From NCBI GenBank assembly GCA_018883545.1, contig JAHLEH010000005.1, positions 124,001 through 188,000 of the forward strand: a stretch of 64,000 nt of DNA, read 5' to 3'. The notes under the pieces were generated by a model. That model saw only the letters and a list, made by a program, of their open reading frames with translations, did no database searches and was not told the origin of the DNA. The stretch is from Marixanthotalea marina (GTDB lineage: Bacteria > Bacteroidota > Bacteroidia > Flavobacteriales > Flavobacteriaceae). This document shows positions 7,060-16,105 of this stretch, one piece after another. Within the stretch, counting starts at the first letter, position 1. Each line of letters opens with the position of its first letter. The translations under genes and the position numbers were made by a program.

Positions 7060-9843
7060 ATGGCTACTAATATTTCTAAAATCAATCCTAAGGAAAACAT
7101 CATCATAAAAGGGGCAAAATTGCATAATCTCAAGAACATTGATGTTGTTATACCAAGAAATAAATTAGTAGTTATTACAGGGCTCTCGGGGTCGGGAAAA
7201 TCCAGTTTGGCTTTCGATACGCTCTACGCAGAAGGCCAAAGGCGCTACGTGGAAAGTCTTTCTAGTTACGCTAGGCAATTCTTGGGCAGATTGGATAAAC
7301 CCAAAGTAGACTACATAAAAGGCATTGCGCCCGCCATTGCCATAGAGCAAAAGGTGAATTCAACAAATCCGCGTTCTACCGTTGGCACCAGTACCGAAAT
7401 TTATGATTATTTAAAGTTACTGTTTGCCAGAATCGGCAAGACCTACTCTCCTATTTCAGGCAATGAAGTAAAAAAAGATACTGTTACCGATGTTTTGGAA
7501 TATCTAAAGACCTTTCCCGAAGGTGAAAAGCTATTGCTTCTTGCTCCCATTCATTTAGAAGAAGGCAGGTCTTTAGAAGACAAGCTTAAAACACTAAACC
7601 AACAAGGATATGCCCGAGTACAAATAAATAACGTTGTAGCAAGGATAGATGAAGCGAACACAAATGCAGACCCTAAAACTGTTAATTTGGTGGTTGATAG
7701 AATCATTCTGAAAAACGATGAGGATTTTTTAAACCGATTGGCAGATGCTGTAGAAACTGCTTTTTTTGAAGGAAAAGGCGAATGTATTATTGAAAGTTTA
7801 TCTAACGCTGAACAACGTCATTTTAGCAATAGGTTTGAGCTGGATGGTATGTCGTTTTTAGAGCCCAATGTTCATTTATTCAGTTTTAATAATCCCTATG
7901 GCGCATGTCCAAAATGTGAAGGCTATGGCGATATTATTGGCATTGATGAAGATTTGGTTATTCCCAACACGGGACTTTCGGTTTATGAAAATGCCATTTT
8001 TCCTTGGCGTGGCGAAAGTATGAGTTGGTATAAAGACCAATTGGTAAACAATTCACATAAATTCGACTTTCCCATCCACAAACCTTATTTTCAATTAACC
8101 GATGCCCAAAAACAATTAATATGGGACGGTAATCAGTATTTTGAAGGGTTGCATTCATTTTTTGAGGAATTAGAAGCCAAAGCCTATAAAATACAAAATA
8201 GGGTTATGCTGTCGCGCTACCGCGGTAAAACCAAATGTAAAACCTGTAATGGTAAGCGTTTACGTCCCGAAGCCAATTATATAAAAATAAACGGAGCCAC
8301 CATAACCGATTTGGTTGAAATGCCCCTAGATGCTCTTACATTGTTCTTTATGCAACTGGAACTGAATGACCACGATACTAAAATTGCAAGCAGGTTATTA
8401 AAGGAGATAAATAGCAGACTGTCATTTCTATCAAATGTGGGACTGGATTATTTAACCCTAAATAGAAAATCGAACACACTTTCTGGCGGTGAAAGTCAAC
8501 GCATCAATTTGGCAACCTCGCTGGGTAGTAGCTTGGTAGGTTCTATGTACATTCTAGATGAACCCAGTATTGGTCTGCACCCTAAAGATACCGAACGCTT
8601 AATATTGGTTTTAAAACAACTGCGCGACTTGGGCAACACAGTTATTGTAGTAGAACACGATGAAGACATTATGAAAGCTGCCGATACCATTATAGATATT
8701 GGCCCAGAAGCGGGCACATTTGGAGGCGAAGTTGTAGCTCATGGTACTTTTAAAGATATTTTAGCTTCCAATTCGTTAACGTCACAATATCTAAACGAAT
8801 CCCTAAAAATTGAAGTGCCAAAAACAAGGCGTACTTCAAAATATTATATAGATATTATTGGTGCTCGCGAAAACAACTTAAAAAACATCGATGTACGTTT
8901 TCCTTTAGGCATGCTCACTGTAATAACAGGGGTTTCGGGTAGCGGAAAAAGTACTTTGGTTAAAAAGATACTATACCCTGCCTTACAAAAGAAGTTGACC
9001 GACTTTAGTGATAAACCTGGGCATTTCTCAGCATTAGAAGGTAATTACAGCAATGTTAAGCAGGTTGAGTTTGTTGACCAAAATCCGATTGGGCGTTCAT
9101 CAAGATCAAACCCTGTAACCTATATTAAGGCTTATGATGACATTAGGGCGTTGTTTGCTAATCAAAAATTAAGCGTGCTAAGAAACTACAAAGCCAAACA
9201 TTTTTCATTTAACGTAGATGGCGGACGTTGTGAAACTTGTAAGGGCGAAGGCGAAGTAACTATTGAAATGCAGTTCATGGCTGATGTGCATTTAGAATGT
9301 GAAACCTGTAAAGGCAAACGCTTTAAAAAAGAGGTGTTAGAAGTAACCTTTGCAGGCAAGAATATTGATGATGTTTTGAATTTAACGATTGACGATGCCA
9401 TTACTTTTTTTGAAGTCAATAAGCAGACTAAAATTCAATCCAAACTACAGCCTTTACAAGATGTAGGTCTAGGTTACGTTGCCTTGGGGCAAAGTTCCTC
9501 TACCCTTTCAGGCGGCGAAGCACAACGTATTAAATTAGCCTCTTTTTTAGGAAAAGGCAACAACAAAGAAAAAGCGCTTTTTATTTTTGACGAACCTACA
9601 ACAGGCTTGCATTTCCACGATATTCAAAAATTACTGAAGTCATTTAATGCACTTATTGAAAATGGACACTCCATCATTGTAATAGAACACAATGTAGAAC
9701 TTATAAAATGTGCCGATCATATAATTGATCTAGGCCCGTTTGGAGGAAATAAAGGAGGGCATTTAGTAGCTTCTGGAACTCCTGAAGATATAGTAAAGTT
9801 TAAAGAATCGCAAATAGCACCTTATTTGAAAGATAAACTTTAA
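7060..9843 (+). CDS. uvrA: Excinuclease ABC subunit A
   Basis: From ATG 7060 the product has 927 residues ([10 protein letters not shown]...), normal for UvrA. It dimerises with UvrB partners and scans DNA for bulky lesions in nucleotide excision repair. Two ABC ATPase halves are visible: Walker [10 protein letters not shown] at 41-49 and GVSGSGKST in the second half, with signatures [12 protein letters not shown] and [12 protein letters not shown]. Zinc sites CPKCEG...CKTCNGK and CETCKGEGE...CETCKGK are present. I reject the 9-residue longer form from TTG 7033 because that codon lies in the -7 box. The stop is 2 bases from that of the convergent DUF3667 gene; no terminator separates them. 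Confidence 0.97.
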   Translation: MATNISKINPKENIIIKGAKLHNLKNIDVVIPRNKLVVITGLSGSGKSSLAFDTLYAEGQRRYVESLSSYARQFLGRLDKPKVDYIKGIAPAIAIEQKVNSTNPRSTVGTSTEIYDYLKLLFARIGKTYSPISGNEVKKDTVTDVLEYLKTFPEGEKLLLLAPIHLEEGRSLEDKLKTLNQQGYARVQINNVVARIDEANTNADPKTVNLVVDRIILKNDEDFLNRLADAVETAFFEGKGECIIESLSNAEQRHFSNRFELDGMSFLEPNVHLFSFNNPYGACPKCEGYGDIIGIDEDLVIPNTGLSVYENAIFPWRGESMSWYKDQLVNNSHKFDFPIHKPYFQLTDAQKQLIWDGNQYFEGLHSFFEELEAKAYKIQNRVMLSRYRGKTKCKTCNGKRLRPEANYIKINGATITDLVEMPLDALTLFFMQLELNDHDTKIASRLLKEINSRLSFLSNVGLDYLTLNRKSNTLSGGESQRINLATSLGSSLVGSMYILDEPSIGLHPKDTERLILVLKQLRDLGNTVIVVEHDEDIMKAADTIIDIGPEAGTFGGEVVAHGTFKDILASNSLTSQYLNESLKIEVPKTRRTSKYYIDIIGARENNLKNIDVRFPLGMLTVITGVSGSGKSTLVKKILYPALQKKLTDFSDKPGHFSALEGNYSNVKQVEFVDQNPIGRSSRSNPVTYIKAYDDIRALFANQKLSVLRNYKAKHFSFNVDGGRCETCKGEGEVTIEMQFMADVHLECETCKGKRFKKEVLEVTFAGKNIDDVLNLTIDDAITFFEVNKQTKIQSKLQPLQDVGLGYVALGQSSSTLSGGEAQRIKLASFLGKGNNKEKALFIFDEPTTGLHFHDIQKLLKSFNALIENGHSIIVIEHNVELIKCADHIIDLGPFGGNKGGHLVASGTPEDIVKFKESQIAPYLKDKL

Positions 9844-9845
9844 AC

Positions 9846-10919
9846 CTAAAAATACAAGATGGCAAATACAATCAAAAGTATAGTGGTTGTAAACGTAAAA
9901 GCTCCAAAGACGATTGTGGACAAACAGGTTTTAACGCATGAAACAAACCAGCTTTGGTTATAAAATTTCTTTAAGGCTATCATTAAATAAAAAAATACCG
10001 AAAATATAATTAATGTTAGTAGCCAACCTGGAAAACCAGGCCAAATTAAGCTAGCTAAAACCAATAAGGCAAATACAACAAATAAATAAGAAAAAAAGTA
10101 AAAACTAAACACTAAATGATGAGCATAACTTCCCTTTTTAAAATAAAGCAATTTGAGAATTAGCGCAAAAAACGGAAGCAAAATGAACATAGCAATTGGC
10201 AATGAATCGTAAAATGCTTCTACGAATGAACTTCCACTCCTGCTTTTATGAAATTTAAGAACTTGGACATATAAGCGTTTTCTCAAATAGCTATCAGTGT
10301 CTTTTACCCCCATTTCTCTCAAAATAGCCTCATCACTTTGCCCTGCCAACAACAGGGAATCCACCTTTATATCATCATCAAAAAGACTCCATCCAGATGT
10401 TTCGTTAGGATTTTTAGCACGCAAGTTTACCAATGAATCCAAAGTTTTCTGTTCGGATATATTTACACCCAAATCTTTGTTGTAATCTAGGGAAGCACTC
10501 ATCATATTACTTGCATTAATAGTGTCGAGTTTCTGGTTTTTTATTGAATCCTTAACTATGGCTATTTGTTTGTATTTTTTTTGAATCTCCTGATCTATTT
10601 TTCGTTCCTGTTCTCTCGCGATGAAGGATAGGAAAAAGAAAAACACTACCGATATGAACAAATACATTTGCGCCGGATGCAAGTATAGTAAGCGTTTCCC
10701 TTCCAAAAAACGTTTGGCCAAGTAGCCTGGTTTGGCCATCAAGGGCCAAAAACTTTTAAAAAAACGGGCATCTACCGAAAAATAATTACTAATGGTATTG
10801 CTAAATAACACGCCGAGTGTTAATTCTTCCTTATGATTTTGTCCACAATATGGACAATAATTAAAATCGGCAAAAAAGCGGCGTTCACAATTTTTGCAAG
10901 TTGTTACTTTTCTTGGCAT
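9846..10919 (-). CDS. DUF3667 membrane protein with N-terminal zinc ribbon
   Basis: 357 residues. A cytoplasmic zinc ribbon opens the protein: CKNC (Cys8, Cys11) and CPYC (Cys22, Cys25). The KSFWPLMAKPGYLAKRFLEGKR stretch typical of DUF3667 follows. One hydrophobic segment at about 85-100 (YLFISVVFFFFLSFI) is followed by a soluble loop of about 120 residues rich in charged groups, then four to five C-terminal transmembrane segments from about 240. The family is common in Bacteroidota and has no established function. The gene is alone on its strand, convergent with uvrA. Confidence 0.8.
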   Translation of the reverse strand: MPRKVTTCKNCERRFFADFNYCPYCGQNHKEELTLGVLFSNTISNYFSVDARFFKSFWPLMAKPGYLAKRFLEGKRLLYLHPAQMYLFISVVFFFFLSFIAREQERKIDQEIQKKYKQIAIVKDSIKNQKLDTINASNMMSASLDYNKDLGVNISEQKTLDSLVNLRAKNPNETSGWSLFDDDIKVDSLLLAGQSDEAILREMGVKDTDSYLRKRLYVQVLKFHKSRSGSSFVEAFYDSLPIAMFILLPFFALILKLLYFKKGSYAHHLVFSFYFFSYLFVVFALLVLASLIWPGFPGWLLTLIIFSVFFYLMIALKKFYNQSWFVSCVKTCLSTIVFGAFTFTTTILLIVFAILYF

Positions 10920-10982
10920 GTGGTTGGATTAGTCTTTATAAAGTTATAAAAAAATGCTATATCTGGTGTTACGGATAAATAA

Positions 10983-11017
10983 CTGATTACTTCGTCTCTT
11001 CGTTCCTCGCAATAACG
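10983..11017 (-). repeat. Interspersed GC-richer repeat of the 'ATTGCGAGG...CGAAG' type
   Basis: Read on the minus strand the segment starts CGTTATTGCGAGGAACGAAG and continues AGACGAAGTAATCAG. It resembles a small repeat class (CATTGCGAGG n CGAAG n ACG n AGCAATC) that I remember as scattered through intergenic regions of many bacterial genomes. Its composition stands out from the AT-rich surroundings. Only one copy is in this window, so repeat status rests on recognition. Confidence 0.45.
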
Positions 11018-11067
11018 AAAGGAATTTATTTCATTACAAATCAACGCTTTACAATACCCTTCATTTT

Positions 11068-11084
11068 TTGGCACGCAAATTGGA
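11068..11084 (+). promoter_or_regulatory. Sigma-54-like promoter of the 11148 gene
   Basis: TTGGCACG-CAAA-TTGGA: the -24 element TTGGCACG is perfect, the -12 element TTGGA differs from TTGCA by one base, and GG-N10-GG spacing is exact. It lies 64 bases before the start codon. Confidence 0.5.
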
Positions 11085-11147
11085 TTCCACAAGTCATATA
11101 GCGAATGCCGAAACGCTTAAGAGTAGGCTAATTTTAATACTTGAATT

Positions 11148-11777
11148 ATGAAAACACTATTACTTTTTTTATTGGGTACATTACTAAGTGTGAATGTTGC
11201 AACGGCAAATGAACATCTTTTGCATAAAGATAATTTGAACAAACGCTACCGATATGCCCAACCCATTACATTTGTTGAACGCGGTGTGGAATTTTTAATT
11301 TTCCCCGATGGTAGTTTCGATTTTAATACACATTATAATGCCATTTATTATGGCAATTCCAGAAGAAATACCATTAACGCCACTTACAACGGCCCAAGAG
11401 CAACCGTTAGTTTTTCTACGAATGTAAACCGTGGAACGAGCATTGTAAGAGACCGTTTTGGCAACATTCGAAGCATTGGTAACATTTATTTGAACTATGA
11501 CCGCTTTGGAAATGTAACCCGCATTGGTTCTGTGTTTATTGATTACGGACGCGGTAGAAACAATACCGTAACCCAAGTTGGCGGCTTAAAAGTGAATTAT
11601 AACCGTTGGGGCGAAATTACAAACACACGAGGTTTTGTAAACCGTGAAAGCCAATATGTAGCTTACGATGTAAGACCCCATAATGATTGGGATAACGATT
11701 ACGACCATTTTGATGACAATAGCCATTATTACTACAAACGAAATGGTGAAGTTAAAAAACACAAAAAAAGACGATAA
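11148..11777 (+). CDS. Secreted protein of unknown function, paralogue of the 12003 gene
   Basis: 209 residues. A cleavable signal peptide (about 1-20, MKTLLLFLLGTLLSVNVATA) exports it. The mature N-terminus carries FVERGVEFLIFPDGSFDFN (about 43-61), shared with the 12003 product (FVEDGIEFSVFPDGQFDFN). Next come three to four short degenerate units of about 20 residues, built like DRFGNIRSIGNIYLNYDRFG, similar to beta-hairpin repeats. The C-terminus is charged (DNDYDHFDDN... KKHKKRR). It is followed by a hairpin terminator. The sigma-54-like promoter before it matches that of its paralogue. No function is known to me; envelope or stress role is only a guess. Confidence 0.75.
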   Translation: MKTLLLFLLGTLLSVNVATANEHLLHKDNLNKRYRYAQPITFVERGVEFLIFPDGSFDFNTHYNAIYYGNSRRNTINATYNGPRATVSFSTNVNRGTSIVRDRFGNIRSIGNIYLNYDRFGNVTRIGSVFIDYGRGRNNTVTQVGGLKVNYNRWGEITNTRGFVNRESQYVAYDVRPHNDWDNDYDHFDDNSHYYYKRNGEVKKHKKRR

Positions 11778-11799
11778 TATTTGTTTGTTGTTTATTAAG

Positions 11800-11834
11800 A
11801 CTCCTGAGAAGCGATATGCTTTTCAGGAGTTTTG
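11800..11834 (+). terminator. Terminator of the 11148 gene
   Basis: Stem ACTCCTGAGAAGC / GCTTTTCAGGAGT (13 pairs, one G-U) with loop GATAT, followed by TTTTG. It separates the two paralogous genes into different transcripts. Confidence 0.8.
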
Positions 11835-11949
11835 ATTTAGCTGGAAGCCAAAGCAAAGGCTTCTTAATGAATTGAATAGATTTTAAGAATGCACCTAATT
11901 AATTTTTATTTATAACTGATAATCAAACCATTAACTATAAATCATGTTT

Positions 11950-11966
11950 TTGGCACGCTGTTTGTA
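11950..11966 (+). promoter_or_regulatory. Sigma-54-like promoter of the 12003 gene
   Basis: TTGGCACG-CTGT-TTGTA: perfect -24 element, -12 element one base from TTGCA, exact GG-N10-GT spacing. The start codon is 37 bases downstream, a normal leader length. The same architecture precedes the paralogous gene at 11148. Confidence 0.6.
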
Positions 11967-12002
11967 ATTATTGTAACGAGAAACCATTAAAACAAAACAA
12001 AG

Positions 12003-13259
12003 ATGAAAAAGTATATATTTTTAGTAGCTAGTTTGGTCCTTGCTGGGCTAACGCTGCACGCCTCAACCAACACCTTAGAATCCAACACAAATACCCTATA
12101 CAACAGAGGTTATGGCAACGCTTTCATCTTTGTTGAGGATGGTATCGAGTTTTCGGTATTCCCCGATGGACAATTTGATTTTAATTTAATGCGTTATGCC
12201 AACAACGTGAACGTTTCTATTGGCACGCCAAATTTGAGCTTTAGTTTTAACTCAGGGTACGATTACAACCCTTATGTGCAGTACGACGAGTTTGGCGCTA
12301 TTATTCAAATAGAAAACACCCCTATTTTTTACGATTATTATGGTCGTATTACGCAAGCTGGAAATGTAAACATATATTACAACAATAATGGTTATGTGTC
12401 GCGTGTAGGCGGGTTACACATTTATTATAACAGATATAATGTATTTACCCACTTTACAGGTTTCATTAATGTTTATAATAGAAGTTATGTATACAGGCCA
12501 TGGCACCGTTATTATGTAATACCCGCACCTAATTATTGTGTGGTTTACAACAGGCCCTACAGAAGGTATTACACCCCAGTGCGCTACGTGTATTCTAGAC
12601 CATTTTATAATAATTACAGACCAAGAACATCGGTAGCTACAAGACGTGGTAATGTGATTACTAGAAACAGAAGTTATGCAACCGCAAGTAGAAGCAGCAG
12701 AAATGTTACCCGTGTAAACGAATATGCTAGAAGAAGGGCAGATACAAGGAATTCGCAAAGCATTAGTCGAAACAATTCGAGTTATTCACGAACTGCCGAT
12801 ACCAGAAAACAATCTTCTAATGCGCAAGTTACAAGGCGAAATAGCAATGGCAATAATGCGTCGCAAACAAGAAATAGAAGTTCCAATAATACTGTGTCTA
12901 GAAGTAACAATGCTGTGTCGAGAAATAGTTCGCCTTCAATAAGTAATAATAAAAGAACTAAGGAATCGGTTAACAGAAATGCAAGACCTAACAACTCGAG
13001 AATACAAAGTTCTAATAATAACAAAAATAATTCGAATATTAGAAAACCAAATACATCAAATACTCGTATATATAATCAGAGAAGCAATAACACTAGAAGC
13101 ACACCTAACGTAAGCTCAAGATCGTCTTCTCAAAACAATAAAAGAACAGTGCAGCAAGCACCTAATAGAAATAAAAGTGCCTCTAGAATATCTTCACCAA
13201 ACCGAAGTAATTCTAGAAATAATATACAATCTGCTTCTAGATCAAATAGAAGACTTTAA
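12003..13259 (+). CDS. Secreted protein with Arg/Asn/Ser-rich tail, paralogue of the 11148 gene
   Basis: 418 residues. A signal peptide (about 1-20, ending LTLHA) is followed by the FVEDGIEFSVFPDGQFDFN block shared with the 11148 product. Degenerate units such as YDYYGRITQAGNVNIYYNNNG and RVGGLHIYYN run to about residue 155. A Tyr/Arg/Pro-rich stretch (about 160-205, NRPYRRYYTPVRYVYSRP) follows, and the last about 210 residues are almost only Arg, Asn, Ser, Thr and Lys, strongly basic and probably disordered. Such a tail could bind polyanions (DNA, LPS, acidic polysaccharide), which is inference. Function is unknown. Conserved part and promoter are shared with its neighbour. Confidence 0.75.
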   Translation: MKKYIFLVASLVLAGLTLHASTNTLESNTNTLYNRGYGNAFIFVEDGIEFSVFPDGQFDFNLMRYANNVNVSIGTPNLSFSFNSGYDYNPYVQYDEFGAIIQIENTPIFYDYYGRITQAGNVNIYYNNNGYVSRVGGLHIYYNRYNVFTHFTGFINVYNRSYVYRPWHRYYVIPAPNYCVVYNRPYRRYYTPVRYVYSRPFYNNYRPRTSVATRRGNVITRNRSYATASRSSRNVTRVNEYARRRADTRNSQSISRNNSSYSRTADTRKQSSNAQVTRRNSNGNNASQTRNRSSNNTVSRSNNAVSRNSSPSISNNKRTKESVNRNARPNNSRIQSSNNNKNNSNIRKPNTSNTRIYNQRSNNTRSTPNVSSRSSSQNNKRTVQQAPNRNKSASRISSPNRSNSRNNIQSASRSNRRL

Positions 13260-13279
13260 AATTTTGGTTGGTTAGTTGG

Positions 13280-13325
13280 AAAGCCCTGTGAAATGTTTGC
13301 CTCAAAGCAAAATTCGCGGGGTTTT
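13280..13325. terminator. Long hairpin terminator between the 12003 gene and the flippase
   Basis: Outer arms AAAGCCCTGTGAA (13280-13292) and TTCGCGGGGTTTT (13313-13325) form 13 pairs including three G-U, and an inner stem TTTGC / GCAAA (13296-13300, 13307-13311) caps it. TTTTCTCTTTT follows on the plus strand. It can end transcription from the left gene and perhaps the convergent flippase gene. Confidence 0.65.
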
Positions 13326-13330
13326 CTCTT

Positions 13331-14791
13331 TTATCTAAACAATTTAAGTGTCTTTTTTATAAGTTGAGACACATCGTTAGAGAAGTTAAAGTAATACACA
13401 ACACTTCCGTACATAAAAGACACTAAAACAGATTTCAACATTATATTTAAAATTGGGTGAAATGGAAAATTCCAGAAATAAAAAAACATCAAACCCAATA
13501 GAACCAACACCAAAACTTTTAATGTAGTAAAGGTGAATGGCAACATCCCAAAAGCATATTTAACGAATATGATTTTAATAATATTATATGAAAGAACGGC
13601 TGCAAAAGTTGCCAATGCAGCACCATTAATTCCGTATTTTGGAATCAAAATCATATTCAAAACAACCATTGACAACATTAAAAACCCACCAAAAATCAAC
13701 GCTACCACATAGTAATTACTGTTGTAGATAATGGCGGTATTATTGCCAAGTAAATTATCTGTAAGTTTTGCCAAACTAATTAAAACAACAATTAGCAGGC
13801 CTCCTTCATATTTTTCCGGTATTAAGAGGTATAATTCGTTAATATTTAAAACTATTAGCAAAAAAATTAAGCCGCCTATGATAAATAGACTCAAAGAACT
13901 CTTTTGATAAAGCGACTTGAGGCCAGAATTATTCCCTTCGTTTAAAAGTTTGGCTGTTATAGGGCTTATAATTTGTTCCATAGCCTGTGATGGCACCCCA
14001 ATAACACTTGCGATGTATATGGCTACACTATAATAAGCCACGTTTTCTATTTCAATATAGTAGCCCAGCATAACTTTATCCAACTCTAATACAATATTAG
14101 CTATAGAACCTGCAAAAACGATTAGTGCCGTATATTTTAAAATAGACTTAATTCCTTTAAGTTTTACAAGTTTAACAGGAGGAAGCCTAATACTAAAAGC
14201 ATAGAGCATCATGACAAAAACCCTTATTATATAAACACCCACAACAGCATAAACAAATTGGTTTACATTGATAAATTCAAGATACAAACTGAATAATAAA
14301 ATAGTTGTACTTACCCTATGAAACAGTTCTTTCATAAAATTGCCCACAACACTTTGCATATGTACCCTACTCCATGCATAGAATAATTCAAAATATGCAA
14401 ACGCTATTGCAGAGAAATAAATCAGCCAAATATAATCCTCCATTACAACATCAGTAGCTGTTAGCCAAACACTAATTGAGTTATAAAAGAAATGACATAA
14501 CATGCCCATAGGAATAGCTATAGTAAACGGTAAAAGCATTGCGAAAATCAAAAAACTGTTTTGAGATTGTCGTGTTTTATACGAAGAATAAAACCGAATA
14601 ACTGTGTGATGGGCGCCAAAAGCCATTAAGGGCATTAACACATTTGCTGTTGAAAAAATAAAGGTAACCAAGCCAAAATAGGCATCACTCATAAAATTTG
14701 TGTACAAAAAAAACACATTAATGCCACCAATTATAAAGCCTAAGTAAGTGGTTAGGGTGTTTTTTACAGATTGCACAACTACAATTCCCAT
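13331..14791 (-). CDS. Polysaccharide flippase (Wzx/MATE-like, oligosaccharide flippase family)
   Basis: 486 residues with about 12-14 hydrophobic segments over the whole length, opening MGIVVVQSVKNTLTTYLGFIIGG, which is the usual N-terminus of Bacteroidota oligosaccharide flippases. Members move undecaprenyl-linked oligosaccharides from the inner to the outer leaflet of the inner membrane. It is the last gene of a leftward operon: 12 bases after the glycosyltransferase, itself 15 bases after YfhO. The context supports a role in cell-surface polysaccharide export. Which glycan it carries cannot be told; no polymerase or other sugar genes are adjacent. Confidence 0.85.
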   Translation of the reverse strand: MGIVVVQSVKNTLTTYLGFIIGGINVFFLYTNFMSDAYFGLVTFIFSTANVLMPLMAFGAHHTVIRFYSSYKTRQSQNSFLIFAMLLPFTIAIPMGMLCHFFYNSISVWLTATDVVMEDYIWLIYFSAIAFAYFELFYAWSRVHMQSVVGNFMKELFHRVSTTILLFSLYLEFINVNQFVYAVVGVYIIRVFVMMLYAFSIRLPPVKLVKLKGIKSILKYTALIVFAGSIANIVLELDKVMLGYYIEIENVAYYSVAIYIASVIGVPSQAMEQIISPITAKLLNEGNNSGLKSLYQKSSLSLFIIGGLIFLLIVLNINELYLLIPEKYEGGLLIVVLISLAKLTDNLLGNNTAIIYNSNYYVVALIFGGFLMLSMVVLNMILIPKYGINGAALATFAAVLSYNIIKIIFVKYAFGMLPFTFTTLKVLVLVLLGLMFFYFWNFPFHPILNIMLKSVLVSFMYGSVVYYFNFSNDVSQLIKKTLKLFR

Positions 14792-14803
14792 GATGGAAAT
14801 TTA

Positions 14804-16090
14804 CTAATTGAGAAGCACTTCTGCTAGATGCTTGGTCAAATTTTTGCGACTGTATTTTTGAAGTCCAACTGCATGGCTTTCCAATGTGTTATTTTTAAAA
14901 GATGTGTAGTGGGAAATCAGTGTTTCTTTTAAAGCGTCATAATCTTCATAACAGAAATAGTTGCCCGTATTGGTTTCCTTGATTATTTTCTCAATATCTG
15001 ACTGTTTTGGACCAATAGCCAAAATAGGCCTATTAGAAACCATGTACTCAAATAGTTTACCTGGAATGATACATTTTGTTTCTTCCGAATCAATTTCTAT
15101 AAGCAATAATAATTGTGATTTTTTTTGAAATCTAACAGACTCTAAATGTGATACATATCCTATGTTATTAATATAATTAGTTAAATTGCTTTTTTTGATT
15201 GATTCCAGTACATTTTCACTAACGGCACCTATTAAATTTAACTGAAAATCGTCTCTAAAACCATCAACCTCTAGCATTAATTCATTAATAATACGCCATA
15301 AAACCTTAGGATTTCTTTCAGACAATAAAGAACCAATATGAGACAAAGTGAATTTAGAATCCAAAGAAACAGCACCCACTTTTTCGTAGTCATAACCATT
15401 GGTAATAACCTCAATAGGTTTGTTCGTTATGCTTTCAAACTCTTTTTTGGTTGTGTAACTGGTCACCAATACAGTATCTGCAGTGTTAAGAACCTTACTT
15501 TCCAATTTTTCATGTTTTGCTTGCGATGCTTTTGTGAGTTTTAGTTTTTTATGATAACCAATGGTTGTCCAAGGATCCCTAAAATCGGCTAACCAATTCA
15601 CTCCCATTGTTTCTTTTAATTTCAAACCAATAATATGCAAGCTATGTGGTGGCCCTGTAGTGATAATAGTTTCTATTTTGTTCTCCAATATATATTTTGA
15701 AAGGTAATTTACCGAAGGCTTAACCCAAGCCTTGCGCGCATCTGGGATGAAAAAATTTCCTCGGATATAAATTAGCAGTTTTTGAACAAGGCTTTGCTTT
15801 CCCTGTTTCGGAATAATGCCTTTACTAATAGATGCTGATGATTTTTTAGATAAAACACTGGCAAATTTATAAGGCTCCCTAATAGGTTGTTTTAAAATTG
15901 TTAAATCCTCAGGGACTTCAGCACATAAACTCTCATCTACAATTGGGTAATTTGGATTTTCAGGCACATAAACAATGGGGTCTACACCAAATTCCGGAAG
16001 GTACTTTACAAATTTTAACCAACGCTGAACACCTGGTCCACCTGCTGGTGGCCAATAATAAGCGATAATTAAAACTTTTTTTTTATCCAT
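14804..16090 (-). CDS. Glycosyltransferase, GT4-like (GT-B fold)
   Basis: 428 residues. The N-terminus VLIIAYYWPPAGGPGVQRWLKFVKYL is the glycine-rich loop and acceptor-side motif of this flavobacterial glycosyltransferase group. The second domain contains VITNGYD, a predicted sugar-nucleotide site ESxxxE-like segment KLFEYMVSNRPILAIGP, and LSHIGSLLSERNP. These enzymes add a sugar to a lipid- or glycan-linked acceptor at the inner membrane. No signal peptide or transmembrane segment. It sits between YfhO and the flippase with very short gaps, so all three should act on the same glycan. Sugar and linkage are unknown. Confidence 0.85.
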   Translation of the reverse strand: MDKKKVLIIAYYWPPAGGPGVQRWLKFVKYLPEFGVDPIVYVPENPNYPIVDESLCAEVPEDLTILKQPIREPYKFASVLSKKSSASISKGIIPKQGKQSLVQKLLIYIRGNFFIPDARKAWVKPSVNYLSKYILENKIETIITTGPPHSLHIIGLKLKETMGVNWLADFRDPWTTIGYHKKLKLTKASQAKHEKLESKVLNTADTVLVTSYTTKKEFESITNKPIEVITNGYDYEKVGAVSLDSKFTLSHIGSLLSERNPKVLWRIINELMLEVDGFRDDFQLNLIGAVSENVLESIKKSNLTNYINNIGYVSHLESVRFQKKSQLLLLIEIDSEETKCIIPGKLFEYMVSNRPILAIGPKQSDIEKIIKETNTGNYFCYEDYDALKETLISHYTSFKNNTLESHAVGLQKYSRKNLTKHLAEVLLN

Positions 16091-16105
16091 CAGCGGGAAA
16101 GAAAA

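Noticed and set aside
12220..12236. A further TTGGCACG sequence resembling a sigma-54 -24 element
   Set aside because: It lies inside the coding sequence of the 12003 gene, its -12 part does not fit, and no gene starts downstream.
12724..13024. Apparent frames within the Arg/Asn/Ser-rich tail on both strands
   Set aside because: They arise from the repetitive codons of the 12003 gene and show no independent start signals or domains.
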